From Streptomonospora sp. PA3 (GTDB taxonomy: Bacteria; Actinomycetota; Actinomycetes; Streptosporangiales; Streptosporangiaceae): 64,000 nt of DNA. Each line of letters opens with the position of its first letter. Position 1 is the first letter of the stretch. Under the pieces are notes generated by a model that saw nothing but the letters and a program-made list of their open reading frames with translations, searched no databases and was not told the origin of the DNA. Location: contig NZ_VTZW01000002.1 in NCBI RefSeq assembly GCF_009728995.1, forward strand, positions 1 to 64,000. The letters run 5' to 3'. Both the position numbers and the translations under genes were made by a program. Positions 43,473 to 52,374 of this stretch are shown piece by piece.

Positions 43473-44984
43473 ATGTCGCTCAATGTCGGCGAACTGTACG
43501 CCAGCCTGGACGTCCGGGATGAGGGGTATACGCGCGGACTCACCGGCGCGGTAGCCGAGGCCGCCGCCGCAGCCGACAAAATCGAGGACGAATTCGAGGA
43601 CGCCGGGCTCGACGCAGGCGACAAATTCACGGTCGGACTCGACGGAAAGCTGCGAAACTCTCGCGGCCAGTTCGTAGCCACCGGAAAAGATGCCGCGAGC
43701 GGGGTTGCCGGAGCGTTCGGCACTGCAGCCCAGACCATTTCCGGCAACTGGATCACGATGCTGTTGGCGGTCGTGGCCAGCATAGGCATGCTGCCGATAG
43801 CGGGTGCGGTAGCCGCGACCGGCATCACGGCCGCGTTCGGCCTGGGCATCGCGGGTGTGGGCATCGCCGCGGCCGCCCAATCGAAAAAGGTCAAGGACTC
43901 ATTCTCGGACCTGAAAGAGAATGTGGTCTCCGACCTGAAGGACATGGCGGAGCCGCTCGAAGATACCCTGGTGGACGTCTCGGGCGACCTGCAGGAGCTA
44001 TTCGATTCGCTGTCTCCGCACCTGGAACAGGCGTTTGAGGACATGGCGCCGGTGCTGTCCGATTTTTCGGATCAGTTGCTCGGTGCTTTTGAGAACTTTG
44101 GCCCCACGATCGATGGCGCAACGGCCGCCTTTAATGAATTGCTAAAGGCGGTCGGTCCCGAGCTGGATGAATCGCTCGGAGAAATAGCGGATTCCCTCGA
44201 AGAGCTGTTCAAAATTGTCGAGGAAAATCCGGAGATCTTCGGTGATCTCATTCTCGGTGCGCTTTCTTTCGTCAATGGCTTGATCCAGGTGATTAGCTGG
44301 CTGGCACAGGCTCACATAGCCATGGACGCCGCAGCAAAAAAGATGGGCGGCGCCATTAAGGGTTTCTTGAATGACCCCGTAGAGGCATTCAAGGTCGGGA
44401 TCCGGTCGATGAAGATCGTTGCCGCCGCGCAGATGGATGAGATCGAGGCCGCCATTGATGCGGCTTGGGATCGGGTCGAGGATGCCACGGTCGGCGCGTG
44501 GCGGCGGGTGCCGCACGTGGTCGATTCTGCGCTGCAGGCGGCCCTGTGGGTGGCGCGAACGTTGCCCGGCAAGTTCGTGGGTGTCGGTCAGGACATCGTT
44601 GGCGGGATCATCGACGGCATTGTGGGTGCTGCCGGTGCGATCGGGTCGACGCTGCGCAGCATCGCCGCGGACGCGCTCGCGCAGGCACGGTCGGCCCTGG
44701 ACATCGCGTCGCCGTCCGGCGAGTTCAAGCGGCACGTCGGCGAGCCGATCGCCGCCGGCATCGGCGCCGGCATCGAATCCGGCCGCACGGATCTGATGGG
44801 CCGTGTGTCGACGCTGGCCGGTGACCTGGTCGCTCCGGCGCGCGAGAGGGTGCAGCGCTACGCGCCAGCGGGCGGGCACGGCCGCGGCGGCATCAACGTG
44901 GAGCACCTGGAGGTCAAGACCGTGTCCGGCGAGTTCAGCACGCGGCAGGTCTTGCGTGATGTCGCGTGGCAGCTCGCCACATAG
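43473..44984 (+). CDS. Tape measure protein
   Basis: The 503-residue protein has a charged helical N-terminus (VAEAAAAADKIEDEFEDAGL), a hydrophobic central block (residues 93-135, ITMLLAVVASIGMLPIAGAV...), a long amphipathic region and an IASPSGEFKRHVGEPIAAGI segment typical of tape measure proteins. The short length predicts a short tail. Codon GC is lower here (43,850-44,420) than in neighbouring genes. Confidence 0.9.
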   Translation: MSLNVGELYASLDVRDEGYTRGLTGAVAEAAAAADKIEDEFEDAGLDAGDKFTVGLDGKLRNSRGQFVATGKDAASGVAGAFGTAAQTISGNWITMLLAVVASIGMLPIAGAVAATGITAAFGLGIAGVGIAAAAQSKKVKDSFSDLKENVVSDLKDMAEPLEDTLVDVSGDLQELFDSLSPHLEQAFEDMAPVLSDFSDQLLGAFENFGPTIDGATAAFNELLKAVGPELDESLGEIADSLEELFKIVEENPEIFGDLILGALSFVNGLIQVISWLAQAHIAMDAAAKKMGGAIKGFLNDPVEAFKVGIRSMKIVAAAQMDEIEAAIDAAWDRVEDATVGAWRRVPHVVDSALQAALWVARTLPGKFVGVGQDIVGGIIDGIVGAAGAIGSTLRSIAADALAQARSALDIASPSGEFKRHVGEPIAAGIGAGIESGRTDLMGRVSTLAGDLVAPARERVQRYAPAGGHGRGGINVEHLEVKTVSGEFSTRQVLRDVAWQLAT

Positions 44985-44998
44985 AGAGGGAGTGACCG

Positions 44999-45913
44999 GT
45001 GCCGATACCTGCAGTCGAGCCGCCCGCCGACGCCGGTGCGCTGCCTGAGCCGCTGTACGGCGACCCCTACCAGGACGGGCAGGCGGCCCTGCGCGGGCTG
45101 ATCATGGACACCCGCGCGGGGTCGGTCGTCCGCCTCATGCGCCTCAACTGGTACGGCATCAGGTCCGTGCGTGAGGAGGATGAGGAGCGGTCCGGGATGC
45201 ACGGCGTGTGGACCGGCACCGACCTGCTGCCCGAGCTGCAGGTGCCCATGTCGCTGCGGATCTCCGCCCGGTCGCACGCGGGCGCGCACTACCTGCTGTC
45301 GAGGATCACCGAGGCGTTCCGACCCGCGGCTGAGCCGGTGCCGCTGCTGTACCGGCAGGGCGGCACCACCTACCTGCGGTGGGGCAAGCCGCGGCTACTG
45401 GAGCCGGACACGGCCACCATGGGTGTGGGCGTCTCGGTGATCGAGGCCGGTTTCGTCTCGACTGACCCCGCGTACTACTCGCACCGCGCCGTCCGCAACA
45501 CCGCCACCCTGCCGGCACCGGGCGGCGGCATCGCGCCGCCGCTCACACCCCCGCTGGCCCTGCCCGAGCAGCCCGGCGGCGGCATCATCCTCGCGCTCAA
45601 CCGCGGCACCTGGCCGTCGCCGCCGCTGCTGCAACTGACCGGGCCGTGGCGCACCCCCGGCGTCACCACGCCGAGCTGGCGGCTGTCGTGGGACCTCGAC
45701 CTCGCCGCCGGGCAGGTGCTCACGGTCGACGTCGCCGCGGGCGCCGCCTACCTCGGCAGCCCGGACGCCGCCCGCCCGCCGGCCGCGGGCTCCTCCGTGG
45801 TCGCCGACTGCCTACTCCCATCCGGGACTACGCGGCTGCGCATGACCGGCACCGCCACCGACCCCACCCGCCTGCCTCAGCTGGCCGCCTCATGGCGCCA
45901 CGCCTACCTGTGA
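44999..45913 (+). CDS. Distal tail protein (Dit-like)
   Basis: The 304-residue product follows the tape measure and has the order of siphovirus distal tail proteins: GLIMDTRAGSVVRLMRLNWY, LRISARSHAGAHYLLSRITE, FVSTDPAYYSHRAVRN and a C-terminal strand-rich region. It would sit at the tail tip and bind the next protein. Start is GTG 44999. Confidence 0.75.
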   Translation: MPIPAVEPPADAGALPEPLYGDPYQDGQAALRGLIMDTRAGSVVRLMRLNWYGIRSVREEDEERSGMHGVWTGTDLLPELQVPMSLRISARSHAGAHYLLSRITEAFRPAAEPVPLLYRQGGTTYLRWGKPRLLEPDTATMGVGVSVIEAGFVSTDPAYYSHRAVRNTATLPAPGGGIAPPLTPPLALPEQPGGGIILALNRGTWPSPPLLQLTGPWRTPGVTTPSWRLSWDLDLAAGQVLTVDVAAGAAYLGSPDAARPPAAGSSVVADCLLPSGTTRLRMTGTATDPTRLPQLAASWRHAYL

Positions 45914-45923
45914 TCGGAGACCG

Positions 45924-46787
45924 ATGGCTACCGATGTCGATCTGCAGCCGCCCGCGTGGATGGACGGCACCACCGTCCCGGCCGCCGAGCTGCGCCGCCA
46001 GCTGCTCGGGCTGGTGGTGCCTCAGGAGGGCATCATCCGCGGCATGGTCGTGCAGGCTCTACCGACGCCGGACATGCGGGTGCGGGTGAGTGGCCCCGGC
46101 ATGGCCGCCCTGTCGGATGGTGCGGGCGGCTACTACCCGGCCGACCTGCTCGCGGATGCGGACCTCGACGTCGCCTCGTCGTCGTCGACGCTCAACCGGC
46201 GCGACGCCGTCATCATCTCCATGAACGACACCGGCACCGCGGCGGGCAACGCATACAGGCTGCGAATCATCACCGGCACCGCCGCCGCGTCCCCGTCGCT
46301 GCCAACCCTGCCGCCGGCCGACGAGCCCGACGCGACATACCTGCTCATCGGCGACGTCTACGTGCGCGCGGGCGCCGAGACCGACGGGTATATCCGCAAC
46401 CAGGACATCACCAACCCGGCGCCGAACGCGCTGCTGGGTGCGGGTGAGTGGCATCCCCTCGACCTGGCGTCCGGCCTGCAGCAGGCCCCCTACGACGACG
46501 CGCCGGGATGGCGTTTCCTTCTGCCGGGCATGGTGCAGGTGCGCGGGACGCTGGAGCGCACCGACGGGCAGCCGATCACCACGGGAACAATCCTGGCGAC
46601 GCTGCCGCCCGAGGCGCGCCCCGCCTCGCTGGTGCATTTCGTCAGCGCCGGGCAGTCCTCCGGAGGGGAGCGCGCCGCCCGGCCGGAGGTCCGCCCCGAC
46701 GGCACGATCCGGTCTTTCCACAGCCCATATGAGCCGGGGTGGATCGGTATGCGCGGCATCCTCTTCGAGGCGACCGGGGCGGCCTGA
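45924..46787 (+). CDS. Tail or baseplate-associated protein
   Basis: The 287-residue product starts ATDVDLQPPAWMDGTTVPAA and has a strand-rich body (GMVVQALPTPDMRVRVSGPG; RRDAVIISMNDTGTAAGNAY). It ends in a PYDDAPGWRFLLPGMVQVRG domain resembling C-terminal modules of phage tail proteins. The function is inferred from place. Confidence 0.65.
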   Translation: MATDVDLQPPAWMDGTTVPAAELRRQLLGLVVPQEGIIRGMVVQALPTPDMRVRVSGPGMAALSDGAGGYYPADLLADADLDVASSSSTLNRRDAVIISMNDTGTAAGNAYRLRIITGTAAASPSLPTLPPADEPDATYLLIGDVYVRAGAETDGYIRNQDITNPAPNALLGAGEWHPLDLASGLQQAPYDDAPGWRFLLPGMVQVRGTLERTDGQPITTGTILATLPPEARPASLVHFVSAGQSSGGERAARPEVRPDGTIRSFHSPYEPGWIGMRGILFEATGAA

Positions 46788-46788
46788 C

Positions 46789-47976
46789 GTGTCTGTCACT
46801 CCTCCCCAGCGGCGGCAGCCCGCCTACTCCTACGCCACGTACGACGCCGTGACCGGCCGCCGCCTGTCCGAGCACATTCCGCTCGCCCTGGGCTCCTATG
46901 AGCGGGCGCTGGGCGGCGGCGGCACCGTGGAAGGCTCCCTGAAGATCCGAGATCCGCGGGTGCGCATGCGCGACGTGCTCGGCGCGACCACGCCCCGCCG
47001 AGCCGAGCTGTGGATCCTGCGTGACGGGGTGCCCGTCTGGGACGGCATGATCGTGACCCGCCGGTACGCGGCGCGCTCCGGCGTGATGCGGATCCAGGCC
47101 GCGGACACGGTGCGGTGGCGGCTGGAGCGGCTGCTGCTGCGTCCCCGCGGCGGGCCCGGCTCGACGAGGAATCTGTCGTTTACGCAGGTGGATCAGTTCG
47201 AGATCTTCCGGGCGCTGCTCGCTGATGCGCAGTCGGTTGCCATCGACAACATTTTCCCCGCCGACCTGCGCGTCGACGCTGACGACACGGTGATGTCGGG
47301 GGTGTTGCGGGACCGGCACGTCTCCGTCGACGGCGAGACCGACAGCAGCTATCAGGGCTACGAGTTCAACGACTACCTCAAGTACCTGGACGATCTCGCG
47401 GACCTGGTCGACGGATTCGAGTGGAGGGTCGACCCCTACCTCACCGCCGCCGGCGAGGCACGGCGCCGCCTGGTGCTCGGATACCCCACCATCGGCCGGC
47501 TACCCGGCCCCGACACACACGTCCTGGAGTACCCCGGCACCATCACTGACTACGAGTGGGACGAGGACGCGTCGGATACGGCCACCTATGTGGCCTCGCT
47601 CGGCGCGGGCGAAGAGTCTGAAATGCGGTGGTCCGAGGTCATCGACCGGCGGGCCCTGATCGACGGCAACCCCCTCCTAGAGGCCGCTGTCTCCCACAAG
47701 TCCACGAGCCAGGTCGACACGCTGACCGCGCAGGCCGGTGCCGAGCTCGCGCGGCGCCGCGGCCCGGTCGAGATTCCCGCCGTGGCCGTCGTCGGCCGCC
47801 CCCCGGTGGCCGAAGGGGACTGGGTGCGGCTGCGGATCAGCGACCCGGCCAGGTGGCCGGATGGGCCCATGGAGCGGCATGTGCGCGTGATCGGGATGCG
47901 CACCACCCCCGCCCCGACTGAGACGACGACACTGCAACTGGAGGAGGCCCGTGGGCACGCAGAACCGGCCGCGTGA
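46789..47976 (+). CDS. DUF5047-like tail protein
   Basis: The 395-residue product contains IPLALGSYERALGGGGTVEGSLKI, WILRDGVPVWDGMIVTRRYAA and GEAADLVDGF-like strands (YLDDLADLVDGFEWRVDP). This is the DUF5047/tail tip layout in actinobacteriophages, comparable to Tal-like proteins. GTG 46789 lies one base after the previous stop. It overlaps the next gene by 26 bases. Confidence 0.75.
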   Translation: MSVTPPQRRQPAYSYATYDAVTGRRLSEHIPLALGSYERALGGGGTVEGSLKIRDPRVRMRDVLGATTPRRAELWILRDGVPVWDGMIVTRRYAARSGVMRIQAADTVRWRLERLLLRPRGGPGSTRNLSFTQVDQFEIFRALLADAQSVAIDNIFPADLRVDADDTVMSGVLRDRHVSVDGETDSSYQGYEFNDYLKYLDDLADLVDGFEWRVDPYLTAAGEARRRLVLGYPTIGRLPGPDTHVLEYPGTITDYEWDEDASDTATYVASLGAGEESEMRWSEVIDRRALIDGNPLLEAAVSHKSTSQVDTLTAQAGAELARRRGPVEIPAVAVVGRPPVAEGDWVRLRISDPARWPDGPMERHVRVIGMRTTPAPTETTTLQLEEARGHAEPAA

Positions 47977-48526
47977 CGAGTCCTGGCTGCGCCGCACCCT
48001 CAACGACATCCTGACCCGGCTGCGGGCGCTGGAGACCGCGCCGCGCACCCGCCACGCAGGCGTGTCCGGCGGCACCCTCCGCGTCACCAACGGCGGCAAA
48101 ATCGTCATCGAGGACACCGGCGGAACCCTGATCACTATCGACCCCAACCGCGACGGCCGCCCGACCGTCGTGTTCGAGCTGCCCGACAGCGGCGGGGTGA
48201 CCGGGTCCGTGACCAGCGCACTTATCGACGGCATCCCCGCTATCGGCATGCTGGTGCACGACGCCGGCGGGGCGCTGCGCTCCCAGGTGGCCGCCACGGT
48301 CGACGAGGCCACGATGTACGTGGAAGGCGGCGGGGAAGCCAAGATCACGACCTGGCAGGCCGATGTCCGCTACCGCAACCCGGACGGGTCGATGCGCTCC
48401 ACTGCCCGCGCCACGATCGAGGGCGCCGACATCGCTGCCTTCGACAGCGCGGGCAATATCGTGTCGTACATGTGGGCCCAGCCGGACGGCACGGTGCACT
48501 ACAAGGGCACGCTGGTGCAGGACTGA
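47951..48526 (+). CDS. Tail-associated hypothetical protein (191 residues)
   Basis: The product begins with a helix (ESWLRRTLNDILTRLRALET) and continues with repeating strands (GGTLRVTNGGKIVIEDTGGT) ending in YKGTLVQD. This looks like a short fibre or baseplate upper protein. Start is GTG 47951. Confidence 0.65.
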   Translation: MGTQNRPRDESWLRRTLNDILTRLRALETAPRTRHAGVSGGTLRVTNGGKIVIEDTGGTLITIDPNRDGRPTVVFELPDSGGVTGSVTSALIDGIPAIGMLVHDAGGALRSQVAATVDEATMYVEGGGEAKITTWQADVRYRNPDGSMRSTARATIEGADIAAFDSAGNIVSYMWAQPDGTVHYKGTLVQD

Positions 48527-48530
48527 TCTG

Positions 48531-48872
48531 ATGGCACCCGAGGATCCGCAATACCGGCACCTGGGAGAACTGCTGACGCTGATGCGCGAGGAGATGCGCA
48601 CGGGGTTCGCCGAGCTGAAAGCGGGACTGGACGCCCGCGTGTCCGCGGATGTGTACGCCGCTGAGCAGCGGCTCACGACCGAGCGTATCGAGCGGCTCGG
48701 CTCGGAGGTGGCGGACCTGCGCGCGGACCGTGAGCGCGACAAGCAACAGCTGGAGACAGACAGGCAGGCGGCCGACGACCGGCGGGCGGCTGATCGCCGC
48801 ATGATCTGGGGGTCGATTCTGGCCGCGGTGCTGTCGCTGATCGTGGCGGCGCTGTCGGCCGCCCTGCTCTGA
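48531..48872 (+). CDS. Coiled-coil membrane protein, XhlA/holin-like
   Basis: The 113-residue product has a long heptad region (LLTLMREEMRTGFAELKAGL, RIERLGSEVADLRADRERDK) and one C-terminal transmembrane helix (IWGSILAAVLSLIVAALSAA). This is the XhlA-type arrangement of lysis helper proteins. It lies directly before the endolysin. Confidence 0.7.
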   Translation: MAPEDPQYRHLGELLTLMREEMRTGFAELKAGLDARVSADVYAAEQRLTTERIERLGSEVADLRADRERDKQQLETDRQAADDRRAADRRMIWGSILAAVLSLIVAALSAALL

Positions 48873-48932
48873 CCCATCCTCCGCCCCGGCCAGTGTGCCG
48901 GGGCTGATCTATGCCCAGGGAGGCACACACGC

Positions 48933-49790
48933 ATGTCCGAGGTCGCCATCATCGACCGGTCGGAGTGGGGCGCCCGCGCCCCACGCGGCCGCGAGTACGT
49001 GTCGTGGGACGCCCGCACCGAGTTCATCGTGCACCACTCCGCCGGACCCACCACCCAGACGGTCCGCAGCATTCAGGACTTCCACCTCGACGGGCGCGGC
49101 TGGTCCGACATCGGCTACAACCTGCTCGTCGACGACGACGGCAACGCCTACGAGGGCCGCGGGTGGCTGGTCGTCGGGGCGCACGCCGTCGGCCACAACC
49201 GCAGCGGCATCGGCGTCTGCTACATCGGCGAGAACAACCCCACCCCTGCGGCGATGGTCACGATCCGCGCGCTGTACGACGAGGCGTGCGAGCGCGCCGG
49301 GCGGCGCCTCTCCGCGAAGGGCCACGGCGACGTCAACGAAACCAGCTGCCCCGGCGGGGAGCTGCACGACTGGGTGCACGACGGCATGCCCACGAACGGA
49401 CTCGGAGGAGACAACGACATGTCCCTGATCAACCTCACGAAGGGCGCCGGCCCCGACACGGGCGAGCGCGAGCACGTGATCGCCCTGCAGTCGATGATCG
49501 TCAAGGCGGGCCGCCGCGACGCGTTGGGCGACGCCGGGGTCGACGGCCGGTACGGCGACGCCACCGCTGAGGGGCTGCGGCTGTGCCGCGCCGACGTCGG
49601 CAGCGAAGCCAAGGAAGGGTGGGGCGACCGCGTCAGCGGTCACGCCTACTCGCAGCTGCATCAGGCCGTGATGCGCCAGGAGATCCGAGAGGTGCTCGCC
49701 GAGATGGGCGGCTCCGGCGGCGGGTCGGCGGAGGTTCCGCAGGACCTGACCGTGCGGTCGCTGACCGCGCAGCGCATCAGCGTCGGCTGA
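48933..49790 (+). CDS. Endolysin, N-acetylmuramoyl-L-alanine amidase (PGRP type)
   Basis: The 285-residue enzyme has an amidase_2/PGRP domain: EWGARAP, zinc His34 or His35 in FIVHHSAG, Tyr62 in DIGYNLLV, His131 and Cys139 in AKGHGDVNETSCPGG. The domain ends near residue 155. The second part (from 163) resembles a peptidoglycan-binding helical module (GDAGVDGRYGDATAEGLRLC). It would cleave the amide bond between muramic acid and the peptide. A strong internal start is present at codon 163. Confidence 0.9.
   Translation: MSEVAIIDRSEWGARAPRGREYVSWDARTEFIVHHSAGPTTQTVRSIQDFHLDGRGWSDIGYNLLVDDDGNAYEGRGWLVVGAHAVGHNRSGIGVCYIGENNPTPAAMVTIRALYDEACERAGRRLSAKGHGDVNETSCPGGELHDWVHDGMPTNGLGGDNDMSLINLTKGAGPDTGEREHVIALQSMIVKAGRRDALGDAGVDGRYGDATAEGLRLCRADVGSEAKEGWGDRVSGHAYSQLHQAVMRQEIREVLAEMGGSGGGSAEVPQDLTVRSLTAQRISVG
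49419..49790 (+). CDS. Possible internal translation product: endolysin cell-wall-binding domain alone
   Basis: Inside the endolysin gene, GGAGGAG (49404-49410) lies 8 nt before an in-frame ATG (Met163). This is as strong a ribosome site as any in the prophage, and it falls exactly at the boundary between the amidase and the C-terminal module. The product would be 123 residues. Confidence 0.55.
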   Translation: MSLINLTKGAGPDTGEREHVIALQSMIVKAGRRDALGDAGVDGRYGDATAEGLRLCRADVGSEAKEGWGDRVSGHAYSQLHQAVMRQEIREVLAEMGGSGGGSAEVPQDLTVRSLTAQRISVG

Positions 49791-49827
49791 CCCCCCTCCC
49801 CCAACCATTAACCCGCAGTTAATCGTT

Positions 49828-49854
49828 GCCCCCGGCCACGCGCCGGGGGCTTTT
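49828..49854 (+). terminator. Intrinsic terminator after the endolysin
   Basis: Stem GCCCCCGGC/GCCGGGGGC with a 5-nt loop is followed by TTTT. It separates the endolysin from the holin gene. Confidence 0.85.
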
Positions 49855-49875
49855 CCATGCCCCGAGGAGGGCACG

Positions 49876-50100
49876 ATGCACGAATCCCCGAAGTCGCCGC
49901 GCCGTTTCCTGCCCGAGACCAAGGTCGCCACCGGCACCGCCAGCGGCGCCGGTGCGGCGCTGGTGCTGTGGCTCGCCGACCTGGCCGGGCTCGACATGCC
50001 GCAGGCGGTCGCCGCCGCCATCGTCACGCTCGTCATGGCCGTGGCCGCGTGGCTGGCGCCGCACACCCGCCGCGGCGACGACGCCGAGGGCACGGCCTAA
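49876..50100 (+). CDS. Holin-like membrane protein
   Basis: The 74-residue product has two transmembrane helices (TGTASGAGAALVLWLADLAG and AVAAAIVTLVMAVAAWLAP) with charged ends and a basic, then acidic, tail. The size and position after the endolysin fit a class II holin. Its stop TAA overlaps the next ATG by one base. Confidence 0.8.
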   Translation: MHESPKSPRRFLPETKVATGTASGAGAALVLWLADLAGLDMPQAVAAAIVTLVMAVAAWLAPHTRRGDDAEGTA

Positions 50101-52118
50101 TGGCGCGGACCTACCGCCGCGGCACCTGGCGCGCCGAAACCCAGGACGGCACCCCGATTCCGTATGCGCAGGCCACGGTCTGGGATGCCGCGGACGGCGG
50201 GTCGCAGGTGACCGACCTCCGCCAGCTTGACGGCGTCACCGTCATCCCCGACGGCATCCTGACCTGCGACGAATGGGGTTACATCGCCCTCGACGGATGG
50301 GTCGACCCTGCGGACACGCCGCACCTCTACATCATCGGCGCCCCCGACGGCGTGATCCCCGGTGTGGGCCGCGTGCACCTGGTGCCCGCCGACGTCTCCC
50401 CGCGGATCGCCAGCGTGGAGACACAGCAGGCCGGGACCGACGCGCGCGTGAGCGCGCTGGAGGACTCGCGTGGCGCGCCGGGCGGTCTGGCCACCCTGGA
50501 CGCCGACGGGCAGGTGCCCACCGCCCAGCTCCCCGAGAGCCTGGCGGGCGGCGTGACGGGCATGCTGGACGTGTCCGCCTACGGCGCCGTGGGTGACGGG
50601 GCCACGGACGACACGGCGGCGATCCAGGCGGCACTGGACGACGCTGGGGCGGCCGGCGGCGGCCTGGTGTGGGTGCCCGGTGGCGTCTACTCGGTGCAGA
50701 CGGGGCCGCTGCGGATCTACCAGGGAACCCATCTGTGGCTCGCCCCGGACGCGACGATCCGGCGCGACGCCGCAACCACGATGATCGTCAACGGTGATGC
50801 AGGCCAGTCCCTCGGCGGCTATGACGGGCATGGTGACATCACCATCTCCGGCGGCACGTGGGACGCCAACGGGGCCAGCATCACCGACAACAACATGGCC
50901 ATCAGCATCGGGCACGCGCGGAACGTCACCATCCGTGACCTGCGGATATTGGATGTGCCGGGCTATCACGGCGTCGAACTCAACTCGACCCACACGGGCC
51001 GCGTGATCAACTGCTCTTTCCTCGGCTTCACGGACTTCTCCGGCACCCGCGGCTTTTCCGAGGCAGTCCAGGTCGACGGCGCCTATCGCAGCTCCGTTTT
51101 CGGGGCGTTCGGGCCGTATGACCACACTGCCTGCATCGACATCCTGATCCAGGGGTGCTACGTGGGCCCGTCCGGCACCCCCGGCGCGGGGCCGTGGGGC
51201 CGCGGCATCGGCTCCCACAGCACCGCCCCCGACCAGCCGCACCGCAACATCCGCGTCATCTCCAACGAGATCGATTCGTGCGGCGAGTACGCCGTCGGCG
51301 CCTACTGCTGGGCTGAGTCCATCGTCTCCGGCAACACGATCCGCAGCTGCGGCGCGGGCATCTGGTGGCGGTCGCTCGACTCGACCAAGAGCGCCGACCA
51401 GCAGTATCCCGACGGCACCAGCATCACCGGATCACAGCCGCTCCCCGGCATTGTCATCAGCGGCAACGTCATCACGGGCACCGGCGCCCACAACGACGGC
51501 ATCACCCTGGAGGGCGAGTCGACCGGGGCGCTCCAGTACGCCACCGTCACCGGGAACATGCTGCTCAACATCGACCCGACCGGGGTCGAGAACGGCATCA
51601 GGTTGATCCACCTGCACGATTCCACCATCACCGGCAACACACTGCGGTCCGTGGGCGGAACCGGCATCTCGACAGAGGCATGCGACGGCGTCACCATCTC
51701 CAGCAACCGGCTGCGGGCGATCAACGGCGCCGGCATCACCCTGATCGACTCGCTGTCCGGCTGCGTCGTCGACGGCAACACCTTGACGCTAATCGGCGAA
51801 AACGGGTTGTGGGCCCAGGGCGGCAACGACGTCGTATGGTCCGGCAACGTGATCGTCGGGGCGGCCGCGGGCGGCGGCACCTACTACGGGATCCGGATTA
51901 CGTCTTTCGCGTCGCATCACACGGTGTCGGGTAACCGGATCCGGCAGGGCGCGGGCGCGATCACGGATGCGATCAGCATCACCAGCTCGTGCGACCACAT
52001 CAAGGTGTGGGGCACACACGCCGACGCCGGGCGGATCGTGGTGCCGTCGATGAACGGCACATCCGAGACATGGAACAGCACGACGTCGGCGAACCAGCCA
52101 GCGGCGGTAACGTCCTGA
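50100..52118 (+). CDS. Tail spike with pectate-lyase-like beta-helix
   Basis: The 672-residue protein has an N-terminal adaptor of about 160 residues, then LDVSAYGAVGDGATDDTAAIQAAL, the pectate lyase 3 start, and a long right-handed beta-helix with many N-x-I/V repeats (VISGNVITGTGAHNDGITLE; SSNRLRAINGAGITLIDS). It is probably the receptor-binding or depolymerase spike acting on cell-wall glycopolymer of the host. No catalytic residues could be fixed from the sequence. Confidence 0.82.
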   Translation: MARTYRRGTWRAETQDGTPIPYAQATVWDAADGGSQVTDLRQLDGVTVIPDGILTCDEWGYIALDGWVDPADTPHLYIIGAPDGVIPGVGRVHLVPADVSPRIASVETQQAGTDARVSALEDSRGAPGGLATLDADGQVPTAQLPESLAGGVTGMLDVSAYGAVGDGATDDTAAIQAALDDAGAAGGGLVWVPGGVYSVQTGPLRIYQGTHLWLAPDATIRRDAATTMIVNGDAGQSLGGYDGHGDITISGGTWDANGASITDNNMAISIGHARNVTIRDLRILDVPGYHGVELNSTHTGRVINCSFLGFTDFSGTRGFSEAVQVDGAYRSSVFGAFGPYDHTACIDILIQGCYVGPSGTPGAGPWGRGIGSHSTAPDQPHRNIRVISNEIDSCGEYAVGAYCWAESIVSGNTIRSCGAGIWWRSLDSTKSADQQYPDGTSITGSQPLPGIVISGNVITGTGAHNDGITLEGESTGALQYATVTGNMLLNIDPTGVENGIRLIHLHDSTITGNTLRSVGGTGISTEACDGVTISSNRLRAINGAGITLIDSLSGCVVDGNTLTLIGENGLWAQGGNDVVWSGNVIVGAAAGGGTYYGIRITSFASHHTVSGNRIRQGAGAITDAISITSSCDHIKVWGTHADAGRIVVPSMNGTSETWNSTTSANQPAAVTS

Positions 52119-52130
52119 CCGCACAACAGT

Positions 52131-52166
52131 GCGCCCCACCCTCCCGCGGGAGGGTGGGGCGCTTTT
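52131..52166 (+). terminator. Strong terminator after the tail spike
   Basis: A perfect palindrome with 16-bp arms (GCGCCCCACCCTCCCG and complement) is followed by TTTT. It ends the late operon. Confidence 0.85.
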
Positions 52167-52228
52167 CGCATGTCCGGCGACTCCGGGGAGACGCACAGGT
52201 CGCGGTGTCCGGATCCTCAGGCGCCGGC

Positions 52229-52316
52229 GGCTCATCCCCGCGGGCGCGGGGAGCACGCGCGCGTGGCGCGGGTCCTGCCGGTGTGCCTGCGTCATCCCCG
52301 CGGGCGCGGGGAGCAT
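52229..52316. CRISPR. Two-repeat mini-CRISPR, type I-E-like repeat, one 32-nt spacer
   Basis: Two 28-bp repeats (52229-52256 and 52289-52316) share an identical 24-bp core, whose reverse complement contains the palindrome CCCCGCGCCCGCGGGG. That core, with flanking GTGCT and GATGAG, is the standard actinobacterial type I-E repeat. The start-to-start distance is 60 bp and the spacer (52257-52288) is 32 nt, both typical. The outermost 3-4 bases differ between copies. No cas genes are in the window. Confidence 0.7.
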
Positions 52317-52374
52317 GCCAGCACTGTAGCCGTTGCGGCTGCGGATGTCAGCCGGTGCGGGCAGACTCATCCGC

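Noticed and set aside
52169-52196. A third, degenerate CRISPR repeat one period to the left of the pair
   Set aside because: Only a short GGGGAG...CAC similarity is present at the expected position, below what I would trust.
52129-52329. Small frames with LIPAGAGST- or SSPRARGA-type peptides
   Set aside because: These are translations of the CRISPR repeats and flanking terminator, a known annotation artefact.
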